Below, in pieces: positions 26,315-34,316 of a stretch of 62,876 nucleotides of DNA. Below the pieces are notes generated by a model. It did no database searches and was not told the DNA's origin. It saw nothing but the letters and a program-made list of their open reading frames with translations. The stretch is taken from contig JADGRQ010000028.1 of assembly GCA_017880775.1 (NCBI GenBank), forward strand, positions 1 to 62,876. The letters run 5' to 3'. A program made the translations under genes and the position numbers. The DNA is from Burkholderiales bacterium. GTDB taxonomy: Bacteria > Pseudomonadota > Gammaproteobacteria > Burkholderiales > SG8-39. Numbering within the stretch: position 1 is the stretch's first letter; each line of letters opens with the position of its first letter.

Positions 26315-27010
26315 ATGCTTCGACTGACGGGAGTAGGAAAGCGTTTCGGCACGCGCCAGGTGTTCGCCGATGTCGCGCTTGCGCTGGACGCGGGCGAGTA
26401 CGTCGCCATCATCGGCGAATCCGGCGTCGGCAAGTCCACCTTGCTCAATCTGATCGCGGGCCTCGAGCCCGCCGACGGGGGCAGCATCATGTTCGATGAC
26501 GCGGAACTCACGCAACTGTCGGATGACACGCTCACGCTGCTGCGCCGCGACCGGTTCGGCTTCGTGTTCCAGGCGTTTCACGTGCTCGCGCACCTGACAC
26601 TGCTGCAGAACGTGAGCCTGCCCCTCTTGCTGCGCGGGCAGGCGCCTGCCGATTCGGAACCGCTCGCCGCGGCAGCGCTTGATTCCGTGGGACTGAAGGG
26701 CCGCGAAGCGAGCATGCCGCGGGAACTGTCGGGCGGCGAGTTGCAGCGCGTGGCGATCGCGCGCGCTCTGGTCGGCAAGCCGCGTCTGGTGCTGGCCGAC
26801 GAGCCGACCGGCAACCTCGACCAGGAAAACGCGCGCCATGTCCTTGCGCTGCTGCGCGCCCAGGTAAAACAGCACGGCGCGGCCGGGATTCTGGTCACGC
26901 ACTCCGAGGCGGCTGCCGCGACGACGGACCGGATTTACCGTTTGCGGCCGGACGGACTGACGCCCGTGGATCCACATAATCAGATACGATCTGATATCAT
27001 TCCCGGATGA
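26315..27010 (+). CDS. ABC transporter ATPase of LolD/MacB type, orphan
   Basis: 231 residues with Walker A GESGVGKST, Q-loop, signature LSGGELQRVAIARAL, LADEPTGNLD and H-loop VTHSEA. The family works with FtsX/LolCE-type permeases in lipoprotein or peptide export, but no permease is adjacent. The last dozen codons (DPHNQIRSDIIPG) are encoded by DNA that looks like a toxin-antitoxin operator, and the stop overlaps the antitoxin ATG. The native 3' end may have been replaced by the cassette. Confidence 0.82.
   Translation: MLRLTGVGKRFGTRQVFADVALALDAGEYVAIIGESGVGKSTLLNLIAGLEPADGGSIMFDDAELTQLSDDTLTLLRRDRFGFVFQAFHVLAHLTLLQNVSLPLLLRGQAPADSEPLAAAALDSVGLKGREASMPRELSGGELQRVAIARALVGKPRLVLADEPTGNLDQENARHVLALLRAQVKQHGAAGILVTHSEAAAATTDRIYRLRPDGLTPVDPHNQIRSDIIPG
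26979..26995. promoter_or_regulatory. Perfect palindrome, likely antitoxin operator
   Basis: ATCAGAT-ACG-ATCTGAT, seven perfectly paired bases each side, 12 bases before the antitoxin ATG. Toxin-antitoxin operons are autoregulated through such sites. It lies inside the 3' end of the ABC ATPase gene. Confidence 0.65.
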
Positions 27011-27282
27011 AAACCTTGAGCGTGACCGAAGTGGCCCGCAACTTCAGTGCCGTCCTCGATGGTGTCGAGCGTGAGCAGGAGGAAGTGGTGCTGGTCCGCA
27101 ATCGCCGCCGGATCGCGCGCCTGGTCCCGGAGCCGCCAGCACAGACCGCCCTCGAAGTCCTCGGCGACCTTTACCGTACGCTCGACGATGGGACCGCAGA
27201 CGCGCTCGCTGCGGCGATTGCCGGGGCGCATAAGGGCAAGCGCGGAACCCTCGGAGAGTTGCGCGATCCGTGGGCTTCCTGA
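27007..27282 (+). CDS. Phd/YefM-like antitoxin
   Basis: 91 residues. The N-terminus TLSVTEVARNFSAVLDGVE is the Phd/YefM DNA-binding fold, followed by EVVLVRNRRRIARLVP. The C-terminal part would wrap the PIN toxin encoded next; the genes overlap by 13 bases. Confidence 0.85.
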   Translation: MKTLSVTEVARNFSAVLDGVEREQEEVVLVRNRRRIARLVPEPPAQTALEVLGDLYRTLDDGTADALAAAIAGAHKGKRGTLGELRDPWAS

Positions 27283-27689
27283 TCGATACCAGCCTCTGGA
27301 TCGACGTTGAGCGGGGCCGCCTGAGCTCCGCGGACATTTACGCCATCACCCGTCAGGCTCCGGTCTATCTCTCGCCAATCAATCTAGCCGAGATCCGCTA
27401 TGGCATCGAGTTGATGACTGACGCGAGGCGGAAACAGAAAGCCAGTGCCATGCTCCGCCGCATGCGGCGCAAACCGCTTCTGCGCATCAGCGGCGCAACG
27501 GCCGAAGTCTTCGGTGTGCTCGCCGCCGGACTGGCGAAAGCCGGCCGGGGTCACGGCTTCCGCGTCCAGGATCTGTGGCTCGCCGCACAGGCAGTCGAGC
27601 GCAAGTTCACTCTGCTGACCGCGAACGCGAAGGATTTCAAGGATGTACCGGGGCTGAAGTTCGTGGCCGTGAATACGCCCGGAGCCTAG
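27270..27689 (+). CDS. vapC: VapC-type PIN-domain toxin
   Basis: 139-residue PIN endoribonuclease from GTG 27270. Acidic metal ligands are present: Asp6 (FLIDTSLWID), Glu41 (NLAEIRYG), Asp101 (VQDLWLAA) and a fourth acid near Asp122. Length and motifs are complete, so this toxin is intact, unlike the MazF and ParE homologues at the end of the window. Confidence 0.88.
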   Translation: MGFLIDTSLWIDVERGRLSSADIYAITRQAPVYLSPINLAEIRYGIELMTDARRKQKASAMLRRMRRKPLLRISGATAEVFGVLAAGLAKAGRGHGFRVQDLWLAAQAVERKFTLLTANAKDFKDVPGLKFVAVNTPGA

Positions 27690-27710
27690 CGCACCGACTA
27701 GGGGCGAAGG

Positions 27711-28751
27711 CTACGCCAGCTGCGCCGCCCAGGCGCGGATCTCGCTCTGTCGGCCGCGCAACGCGAGTACCCCGAGGTCTTGAAAAGCTACACCCGGCAC
27801 AGCGCCGAGCGCGGAAACCGCCTCGGCCGAGACGATGAAGCGGTGGCCGAGCTCGCGCGTGGCCTGCTCGAGCCGCGACGCGGTGTTCATCACATCGCCG
27901 TGATAGACGATCGCGCGGCGCTGCACGCCGACTTCGCCCGCGATCACCGGCCCCAAGTGAAGCGCGCCGCGAAGCTCGGCACGCCCAGCGAGCGCGGCCT
28001 GCATCGCGAAAAAACAGCGCAGCGGCCTTCCGTCCACGATGCCCTCCCTCTCGTCCCAGGTGACGACGATTTCGTCGCCGACGTACTGATAGATCTCGCC
28101 GCGGTATGCGGCGATCGGCTCCGCAACGGCAGCGAACACTTGGCTCAGGAAACGATGCGCCCCGAGCGCTCCGAGACGCTCCGCGAGCGCGGTCGAGCCG
28201 ACCACATCGACGAACAGAAAGAACCGGCGTTCCTCGCGCGGCCGCCGGTACCGCCCCAGCACGAGATTGCGCAGCGTGCGTCCGCCCACCAGTTGCGCCA
28301 ACTGGAGCGTGAGGACGAACGCGAGCGTTACGGCCAGCGAAAAGGTCATCGTGATCGTCGGCACCGACGACGCCAGTTCCCTCTGGGCGAAACTGCCGCT
28401 GAACAACGCGCTTGCCAGGTGCTGCCCCGACTCGGCCTCCTGAACGGCGAGAATGATCGCGGAGTAGACGATCGTCTTCGCCGGCACGATGACCAGGAAA
28501 GGTGCGCTTCTCAGCCAGCGGAGCGCGGTCGAGTCGAGCAGCAAAATCTCGAACGCGACGATGCCGCCCGCGGTCAGCGATGCTTGGATCGCGCCGATCA
28601 GGGCGCTGCCCAGCAGCCGGCCCGTAACAACCGTGCCGAAAGTGAGTCCGAGAAAAATTCCGAATGAGGCGCCGATCGCGGCGCTTACGGCCAGTATCCA
28701 AAGGATCCTGCGCCACCTCTCGCGCTGCAAGCCCGGGGTCGTCGCGCTCAT
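27711..28751 (-). CDS. Membrane-anchored class III adenylate/guanylate cyclase
   Basis: 346 residues. Four hydrophobic segments fill residues about 15-140. A cyclase domain follows with metal Asp in LFVDVVGST and YVGDEIVVTW, and HGDVMNTASRLE providing Asn and Arg. It is the last gene of the pdxH-kinase-enolase-dehydrogenase operon, seven bases after the dehydrogenase. ATG 28751 is preferred to the TTG two codons earlier. It is the third class III cyclase in this window. Confidence 0.85.
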   Translation of the reverse strand: MSATTPGLQRERWRRILWILAVSAAIGASFGIFLGLTFGTVVTGRLLGSALIGAIQASLTAGGIVAFEILLLDSTALRWLRSAPFLVIVPAKTIVYSAIILAVQEAESGQHLASALFSGSFAQRELASSVPTITMTFSLAVTLAFVLTLQLAQLVGGRTLRNLVLGRYRRPREERRFFLFVDVVGSTALAERLGALGAHRFLSQVFAAVAEPIAAYRGEIYQYVGDEIVVTWDEREGIVDGRPLRCFFAMQAALAGRAELRGALHLGPVIAGEVGVQRRAIVYHGDVMNTASRLEQATRELGHRFIVSAEAVSALGAVPGVAFQDLGVLALRGRQSEIRAWAAQLA

Positions 28752-28758
28752 CGCCAAC

Positions 28759-29700
28759 CTATGCCACGCGATTGAGCAGCGGCAGGCCTTCCTTCACCCG
28801 CCGGCAGTTCTCGAGCGCCAGCGCGAGACAGCGCTCGAACATCTCCTGCGTGAGCCATGCGAGATGCGGCGAGACCACCACGTTCGGCAGCGCAAGAAGA
28901 GGATGGTCCGGACGCGGCGGTTCCTCGCCGAAGACGTCGAGCGCGGCGGCGGCGAGCCGGCCTTCGCGCAACGCCGCGGCGAGCGCGGTTTCGTCCAGCA
29001 GCGCGCCGCGCGCGGTGTTGACGAGGATCGCGCCGGGTTTCATGGCGCGAATTGCCCTGGCATCGAACAGCGAATTCGTTTCCGGCGTGAGCGGCACGTG
29101 CAGCGAAACGATGTCGCTCTGCGCGAGCAGTTCCTCGAGGCCGACGCGGCGGAAGGGGGTGCCTGCCTTGGCCGTGCGGCTCGCATAGACGACCTTGGCG
29201 CCGAGCGCGGCCAGCCATGGCGCGAGCAAGCGGGGCACCGCGCCGAAGCCGACCAGCCCGACGGTTCTTCCACCGAGCTCGCCGAATCCGTCCTGCATGG
29301 CCCAGCTCTCGAGCCAGCCGCCTTCGCGGCGCACGTTCGCGTCGAGCTCGCGCAGCCGCCGCAGGCAGGCGAGCATCAGGAGCAGCGCCATCTCGGCCAC
29401 CGCGCGGCTGTTGGCGCCGGGCAGGTTGCACACTGCGATGTCGCGCGCCTTCGCGGCTTCGAGGTCGATGGTGTTCACGCCGGTGCCGATCTTCTGGATC
29501 AGCTTCAGGTTCGGCGCAATCGCAATCTGCGCGGCGGTCACGGGCTTCAGGACGTGCCAGAGCGCCTGGGCCTCCACCAGCTCGCGTTCGAAATCGCCGT
29601 CCTCGCTTTCCGGGCAGACCCTCAACTGGAACGGCCATGCGAGCCTGACCGCCTTGTCGATCAGCGCGCGGCTGGCATCGAAACGGAACAGGATGCGCAT
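28759..29700 (-). CDS. NAD-dependent D-2-hydroxyacid dehydrogenase
   Basis: 313 residues of the D-2-hydroxyacid dehydrogenase family, which interconvert 2-hydroxy and 2-oxo acids. The catalytic triad is Arg231 (NTARGALLDE), Glu260 (VFGEEPP) and His279 (SPHLAW). The nucleotide site reads VGLVGFGAV, with Val where the third Gly of GxGxxG usually stands. The ATG overlaps the stop of the enolase-like gene. An oxo- or hydroxy-acid made by the enolase-like enzyme is a natural candidate substrate (inference). Confidence 0.88.
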   Translation of the reverse strand: MRILFRFDASRALIDKAVRLAWPFQLRVCPESEDGDFERELVEAQALWHVLKPVTAAQIAIAPNLKLIQKIGTGVNTIDLEAAKARDIAVCNLPGANSRAVAEMALLLMLACLRRLRELDANVRREGGWLESWAMQDGFGELGGRTVGLVGFGAVPRLLAPWLAALGAKVVYASRTAKAGTPFRRVGLEELLAQSDIVSLHVPLTPETNSLFDARAIRAMKPGAILVNTARGALLDETALAAALREGRLAAAALDVFGEEPPRPDHPLLALPNVVVSPHLAWLTQEMFERCLALALENCRRVKEGLPLLNRVA

Positions 29701-30986
29701 CAACGCCGGTATCGCTTGAACAGCCGGCGGGCAGGGTAGGGCAGCGCACCCGCACCCAGCGATTGCTCGATGCGCAGGCCTTCATTCCATTTCGCCATGC
29801 GTTCCGAGCGCGAGAAGCTGCCGACCTTGAGCTCGGGCACGCCCCAGCCAACGGCCAGGTGCACGATGGACGTGTCCTCCGACTCGCCCGAACGCGCCGA
29901 GACGATGGTGCCGTAGCCCGCAGCCCGCGCCGCCAGCACGGCATCGTGGGTTTCGCTCACCGTGCCGACCTGGTTGGGTTTGATGAGCACCGCGTTGCAT
30001 GCGCCCTGGGCTGCCGCCGCTCGCACGCGGGCCGCGCTGGTGACGAGGAAATCGTCGCCCACCACCTGCACCTTGTCGCCGACCAGCCTGGTGAAGGATT
30101 GCATCGCCGCCGTGTCGTTCTCTGCGAAGGGGTCCTCGACCGAGACGATCGGGTAGGCATCGATCCAGCGCGCGAGCATCAGCGCAAGCTGCTCCGCGCT
30201 CAAGCTCCGGTTCTCGAGGGCGAGGTGGTAGCGCCCGCCGCGGTAGAACTGCGTCGCGGCGACATCGAGCGCAATCGCGACGTCCTCGCCAGGCTTGAAG
30301 CCCGCATCCTCGATCGAAGCGACCAGCTCCGCGACGCCTTCCTCGTTCGACTTGAACGCGGGCCAGTAGCCGCCTTCATCGGCGACGCCGCCAAGCGCGC
30401 CCTTCTTCGCCAGCCGGCCTCCGGCCGCGTAATACACTTCGGCGGTCCATTCCAGCGCCTCGGCAAAGCTGCCCGCGCCCGGACAGACCACGAGGTAATC
30501 CTGGATATCCACTCGCCCGCGCGCGTGCGCGCCGCCGCCGTAGATCTGGATCTCGGGCACCGGCAACGCAACGCGCCTGTCGCCGGCGAGATGGCGCCAC
30601 AGCGGCTGGCGTGCCGATGCGGCGGCCGCGTGCAGGCAGGCAAGCGATACAGCCACCAGCGCGTTGCCCCCCAGGCGGCTCTTGTCGGGCGTGCCGTCGA
30701 GCGCGATCAGCGTATCGTCGATCTCGCGTTGCGCCGCCGCGTCCTTGCCGAGGAGCGCAATGCGGATCTCTCCGTCCACGGCGTGCACCGCGTGCCGCAC
30801 GTCCAGGCCGCGCAACGACTTGCCGCCGTCGCGCTTGTCGTGCGCCTCGCCCGCGCCGGTGGACGCTCCGGCGGGCGCAATTGCGCGCCCGATCGCGCCG
30901 TCGTCGAGCGCGATCTCGGCCTCTACGGTGGGCCTGCCGCGCGAGTCCCACACCCGCCTGCCGCGGAGCTCTACGATCGCTGCCAC
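29700..30986 (-). CDS. Divergent enolase paralogue
   Basis: 428 residues clearly of the enolase family: APAGASTGAGEA loop, ALGGVADEGGYWP, metal Asp241, Glu284 and Asp311, Lys336 (LIKPNQVG) and Lys387. Two conserved active-site positions differ from housekeeping enolase. The Glu of VDIQEF is Asp163 (VDIQDY), and the His of SHRSGE is Ala364 (SARSGE). The loop PSGAST is PAGAST. These are positions of yeast Glu168, His373 and Ser36. The fold is kept but the substrate may differ from 2-phosphoglycerate. It overlaps the kinase gene by 16 bases and the dehydrogenase by one codon. Confidence 0.87.
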   Translation of the reverse strand: MAAIVELRGRRVWDSRGRPTVEAEIALDDGAIGRAIAPAGASTGAGEAHDKRDGGKSLRGLDVRHAVHAVDGEIRIALLGKDAAAQREIDDTLIALDGTPDKSRLGGNALVAVSLACLHAAAASARQPLWRHLAGDRRVALPVPEIQIYGGGAHARGRVDIQDYLVVCPGAGSFAEALEWTAEVYYAAGGRLAKKGALGGVADEGGYWPAFKSNEEGVAELVASIEDAGFKPGEDVAIALDVAATQFYRGGRYHLALENRSLSAEQLALMLARWIDAYPIVSVEDPFAENDTAAMQSFTRLVGDKVQVVGDDFLVTSAARVRAAAAQGACNAVLIKPNQVGTVSETHDAVLAARAAGYGTIVSARSGESEDTSIVHLAVGWGVPELKVGSFSRSERMAKWNEGLRIEQSLGAGALPYPARRLFKRYRR

Positions 30987-31984
30987 GTGTCGCGGACCTC
31001 CCGGAGGGTTGCGGGTGGAGAGAGCAGCAGCGTGCGCGCCGCGACCCGCACCCGATCGATGTCGTCGTCACCGGTCAGGTACTCCACCGGCGACTTGCCA
31101 TCCACCCGTGCGAGCAGCAGTCCCGGCAGCAGAGAGGCAATACGCGCCTCGAGGTTCGCGCGCGGCTCCCAACCCGCGCCTGCGAGATAACTTGCCGCGA
31201 ACGCATCGAAGCAGGCGAGCAAGGCAGCGCGCGCCGCGGGGACCCACAGGCATTTGAGCAGCAGATGGTTGAGGCAGAACGCCGCGTCGAAGGCCGGATC
31301 GCCATACCAGGCGCATTCAGCGTCGAGGAATACCGGGCCTTGCGGTCCGCCCAGCAGGTTCTTGGGGCTCACGTCGCCATGCACCAGGCAGAATCGGGTC
31401 GCGGCCGTCCGATCGGCCAGCGCGGAGAGCCGCGCGGCGAGATCCGGGTGGCGCCGGGCCGTGGCGAGCAGGTAGGGCTCGAGGCGGATGGCATGGAAAC
31501 TTGCGTCGGTGGCGAACTGCTGTGCGATCGCCGAATCTCCCGCGGTTGCGCAATGGATGCGGGCGAGACGCTCGCCGACCTGCCGCGCGAAGGACGGTTC
31601 GGCGCGCCCGGCGGCGAGCTCGGCTTTCCACAGCGGGTAGCGCGCAGGGTCCAGGTATTCCATTGCGAAGTAGCCTGCGTCGTCGTGCGCAAGCACGCGC
31701 GGCGCACCGCCCGGCACGATCGCGCAAACCGTTTCCAGCCAGATGCGTTCGTAGCGGTTGCGCTCGACCGGCGCTTCCCAGAGCTGCGCCACCCGCAGCC
31801 GCGGCAGCGCGCGTTTGACGCAGAGCGTCTGCGCGCGCAGTTCGACCTTCCAGATGTCCGAGGAAACTCCGCCGGTGAGCGGCTCAGCGCGCGGCCGCTG
31901 ATGCATCTGCGCAAGATTCGCGCGCCTCAGGAAAGCGAGGACCGGCGCGAAGGCGTCGTCCGCGGCCTGAGGCGCCGCGCTCAC
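30971..31984 (-). CDS. APH/choline-kinase-fold small-molecule kinase
   Basis: 337 residues. The kinase motifs are [10 protein letters not shown] (residues 202-211, catalytic Asp204 and Asn209) and [16 protein letters not shown] (metal Asp). The family phosphorylates hydroxyls of antibiotics, choline, homoserine and sugars. Start GTG 31984 overlaps the pdxH stop (GTGA). A kinase directly before an enolase paralogue suggests it makes the phosphorylated substrate (inference); antibiotic resistance is a less likely alternative. Confidence 0.83.
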   Translation of the reverse strand: MSAAPQAADDAFAPVLAFLRRANLAQMHQRPRAEPLTGGVSSDIWKVELRAQTLCVKRALPRLRVAQLWEAPVERNRYERIWLETVCAIVPGGAPRVLAHDDAGYFAMEYLDPARYPLWKAELAAGRAEPSFARQVGERLARIHCATAGDSAIAQQFATDASFHAIRLEPYLLATARRHPDLAARLSALADRTAATRFCLVHGDVSPKNLLGGPQGPVFLDAECAWYGDPAFDAAFCLNHLLLKCLWVPAARAALLACFDAFAASYLAGAGWEPRANLEARIASLLPGLLLARVDGKSPVEYLTGDDDIDRVRVAARTLLLSPPATLREVRDTWQRS

Positions 31985-32613
31985 GGTGCGAGCCGGGAAC
32001 GCGTCCAGCCTCCGCCTGCGCGCCGGTACAGCAAGCGGTCGTGCAGGCGGTTCTCGCGGCCCTGCCAGAACTCGATCGCCTCGGGAAGCACGCGGTAGCC
32101 GCCCCAGTGCGGCGGGCGCGGCGGCGCGTTGCCGTGGCGCGCGCGCATCGTCTCGAGCGATTTCTCAAGCGTGGCGCGATCATCCACCGGCGCGCTCTGC
32201 GCCGAGGCCCAGGCCGACAGGCGCGCGCCGAGCGGGCGACTGGCGAAGTAGGTGTCGGACTCGGCCGCGTCCACCCTCTCGACACGGCCTTCGATGCGCA
32301 CCTGGCGCTCGAGCTGGTGCCAGAGGAACAGCAGGCAGGCGCGCGCGTCGCGCGCCAGCTCGCGCCCCTTGCGGCTTGCATAATTGGTGAAGAACACGAA
32401 TCCGCCCTGTTCGAGCCCCTTGAGCAGAACGATGCGCGCGTCCGGCCGCCCGTCCTCGCCGGTGGTGGCCAGCGTCATTGCATTGGGCAGCGCCAGCTCT
32501 GCGGCCACCGCCTCGTGGAACCAACGCTCGAACTGGCGGAGCGGATCGGTGTCGGCGTCGGACTCCGTGAGCCCGGCGAGGACGTATTCCCTGCGCAGAT
32601 CGGCGATGTTCAT
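31981..32613 (-). CDS. pdxH: Pyridoxamine 5'-phosphate oxidase
   Basis: 210-residue FMN enzyme of vitamin B6 metabolism. Family motifs include [43 protein letters not shown] and the C-terminal [17 protein letters not shown] and RLAP end. ATG 32613 gives the standard N-terminus ([10 protein letters not shown]). It is the first gene of a five-gene operon and shares a 42-base divergent promoter region with the MBL gene. Confidence 0.93.
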   Translation of the reverse strand: MNIADLRREYVLAGLTESDADTDPLRQFERWFHEAVAAELALPNAMTLATTGEDGRPDARIVLLKGLEQGGFVFFTNYASRKGRELARDARACLLFLWHQLERQVRIEGRVERVDAAESDTYFASRPLGARLSAWASAQSAPVDDRATLEKSLETMRARHGNAPPRPPHWGGYRVLPEAIEFWQGRENRLHDRLLYRRAGGGWTRSRLAP

Positions 32614-32620
32614 GGCAGGC

Positions 32621-32648
32621 GCGATTCTACCGCTGTCGCTAGAATCGC
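32621..32648. promoter_or_regulatory. Symmetric divergent promoter between pdxH and the MBL gene
   Basis: A perfect 9-bp inverted repeat (GCGATTCTA, 10-base spacer, TAGAATCGC). Each outward-facing arm contains TAGAAT, a five-of-six match to a -10 box, and each ends 10 bases before its ATG. This predicts two near-leaderless transcripts from one palindrome. No clear -35 boxes are seen. Confidence 0.5.
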
Positions 32649-32655
32649 CCTTGAT

Positions 32656-33603
32656 ATGCAAGGCGTCATCGACTACACCCACGGCATCAGCGCCGTCGAT
32701 TCGCTCCTGCTCCGGCCGCTGCAGAGCGCGGTGCATGTCGTGGTCGAGCAGGGCCGCGCGGCGATTATCGACACCGCCGCAAGTCATTGCGTGCCGCGCG
32801 TGCTCGATGCCCTCGCCGCGAAAGGCGTCCCGCCGGAGCATGTCGACTGGATCGTTTTGACCCACATCCACCTCGACCACGCTGGCGGCGCGGGGGAATT
32901 CATGCGCCGCTGCCCCAATGCCCGGCTCACCGTGCACCCTCTCGGTGCCAGGCACATGGTCGATCCAGCGAAGCTGATCGACGGGACGATCGGCGTGTAC
33001 GGCGAAGCTGAGACCCGCCGGATGTACGGGGATATCCTGCCGGTACCCGCCGAGCGGATCGAAACGGCGCAGGACGGCGGATCGATCCGGCTCGCGGGAC
33101 GCGAGCTCAGCTTTTACGACGCTCCGGGCCATGCGCGGCACCATGTGGTGGTGCGCGATTCCGCAAGCGGCCATATCTTCGCCGGCGATGCCTTCGGGCT
33201 GTCCTACCGCGAACTGGATGTGGACGGCCGGCAGTTCGCGTTTCCGACCACCACTCCGGTGCACTTCGATCCGCCGGCGCTGCACCGCTCGGTCGACCGG
33301 ATGCTCGCGCTGGAGCCGAAAGCCATTTACGTCATGCACTTCGGCAGGGTAGACCAGCCGCAGCGCATGGCTGCAGACCTGCACCGGTTGATCGACGAGC
33401 ATGTTCGAATCGCACTCGAGCACCGTCAGGCAGGGGCCGGCCGCCACCAGCGTCTGAAGGATGGATTGCAGTCGCTGGTGCTGGCGGAGGCGCGCCGCCA
33501 GGGATGGCGACTCTCACCCGAGCGGCTGCTCGCGGTTTTCAGAGAGGATTTCGAGGTCAATGCCCAGGGCCTCGGCGTCTGGCTCGACACGCAGCGGGCG
33601 TGA
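32656..33603 (+). CDS. Metallo-beta-lactamase-fold hydrolase
   Basis: 315 residues. THIHLDH supplies His70, His72, Asp74 and His75; later ligands are in APGHARHH and FAGDAFG. A helical C-terminal part of about 90 residues follows the core fold. No signal peptide. It is divergent from pdxH with only 42 bases between the starts. The substrate is unknown; glyoxalase-II or lactonase-type chemistry is possible. Confidence 0.8.
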   Translation: MQGVIDYTHGISAVDSLLLRPLQSAVHVVVEQGRAAIIDTAASHCVPRVLDALAAKGVPPEHVDWIVLTHIHLDHAGGAGEFMRRCPNARLTVHPLGARHMVDPAKLIDGTIGVYGEAETRRMYGDILPVPAERIETAQDGGSIRLAGRELSFYDAPGHARHHVVVRDSASGHIFAGDAFGLSYRELDVDGRQFAFPTTTPVHFDPPALHRSVDRMLALEPKAIYVMHFGRVDQPQRMAADLHRLIDEHVRIALEHRQAGAGRHQRLKDGLQSLVLAEARRQGWRLSPERLLAVFREDFEVNAQGLGVWLDTQRA

Positions 33604-33674
33604 TCTGCTGCGCTCCGGCTGTTGTCCGTTTGCAGCGCCGCGCGGAGGATTTGTCGTTTTCTCTCTCGTGGGCG

Positions 33675-33703
33675 TTGACATGCACAGAGAGATTCGGCAT
33701 CTT
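33675..33703 (+). promoter_or_regulatory. Possible sigma-70 promoter of the SWIB gene
   Basis: A perfect TTGACA at 33675-33680 is followed after 17 bases by CATCTT, a weak -10. It lies about 77 bases before the likely SWIB start. Confidence 0.4.
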
Positions 33704-33780
33704 GTCGCATCCGCTGCATGACAGCGGGTCGATGTACAAAGATCCGGAACCCCCTAGGTTCGTTCAGAGGAGAAATGAAG

Positions 33781-34089
33781 ATGGCGAAGAAAAAAGCCGC
33801 GAAGAAGTCCGCACCCAAGAAAAAGTCCGGCGCGAAGCGCAAGCCGAATGCAGCTTTCATGAAGCCCATGACTCCGAGCGCTGCGCTCGGAGCGGTGATC
33901 GGTTCGAACGCGATGCCGCGCACCGAGGTCACCAAGAAGATCTGGGGCTATATCAAGAAGAACTCGCTGCAGGACAAGAAGAACCGCCGCATGATCAACG
34001 CCGACGACAAGCTGAAGGCCGTGTTTGGCGGCAAGTCGCAGGTCTCGATGTTCGAGATGACCAAGCTGGTCAGCAAGCACCTCAAGTAA
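33781..34089 (+). CDS. SWIB/MDM2-domain protein
   Basis: 102 residues: a Lys-rich N-terminal tail (about 25 residues of Lys, Ala and Ser) then a SWIB domain from about residue 30 (MTPSAALGAVIGSNAMPRTE, WGYIKKNSLQ, MINADDKL). Bacterial stand-alone SWIB proteins are thought to bind DNA or chromatin-like complexes; their job is unclear. ATG 33781 is preferred to 33775 because AGGAG then lies 8 rather than 2 bases upstream. A weak GC hairpin follows the stop (34089-34112) without a T run. Confidence 0.85.
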   Translation: MAKKKAAKKSAPKKKSGAKRKPNAAFMKPMTPSAALGAVIGSNAMPRTEVTKKIWGYIKKNSLQDKKNRRMINADDKLKAVFGGKSQVSMFEMTKLVSKHLK

Positions 34090-34148
34090 CCGCCCTGGCT
34101 GCCGGGGGCGGTCAGCCTCCGGCAGGTTTTCCCCTCAATTCTTCAGCT

Positions 34149-34229
34149 TCATGCCTCGGCCGACACCACGCGGTCGCGGCCCGCGTTCTTTGCGCGGTAC
34201 AGCGCCGCATCGGCGCGCGCGAGGGATGG
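34149..34229 (-). pseudogene. C-terminal remnant of a GGDEF diguanylate cyclase
   Basis: The minus strand here reads LARADAALYRAKNAGRDRVV and ends at the TGA at 34149-34151. This is the final helix and strand of a GGDEF domain. No upstream portion or start is present; the homology stops near 34229, shortly before the phosphofructokinase leader. It marks a deletion or insertion breakpoint. Nothing else is seen in 34090-34316. Confidence 0.6.
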
Positions 34230-34316
34230 CCAAGAGCGCGCAGCGGGCGAATGAGTTTGCCTATTGCTTTTTCCTATTGCTCATCTAATCCGATCAACTG
34301 AAAGGAAGGCCAGATC

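Noticed and set aside
34089-34112. Intrinsic terminator after the SWIB gene
   Set aside because: ACCGCCC/GGGCGGT can pair but the loop is 10 bases and no T run follows, so support is weak.
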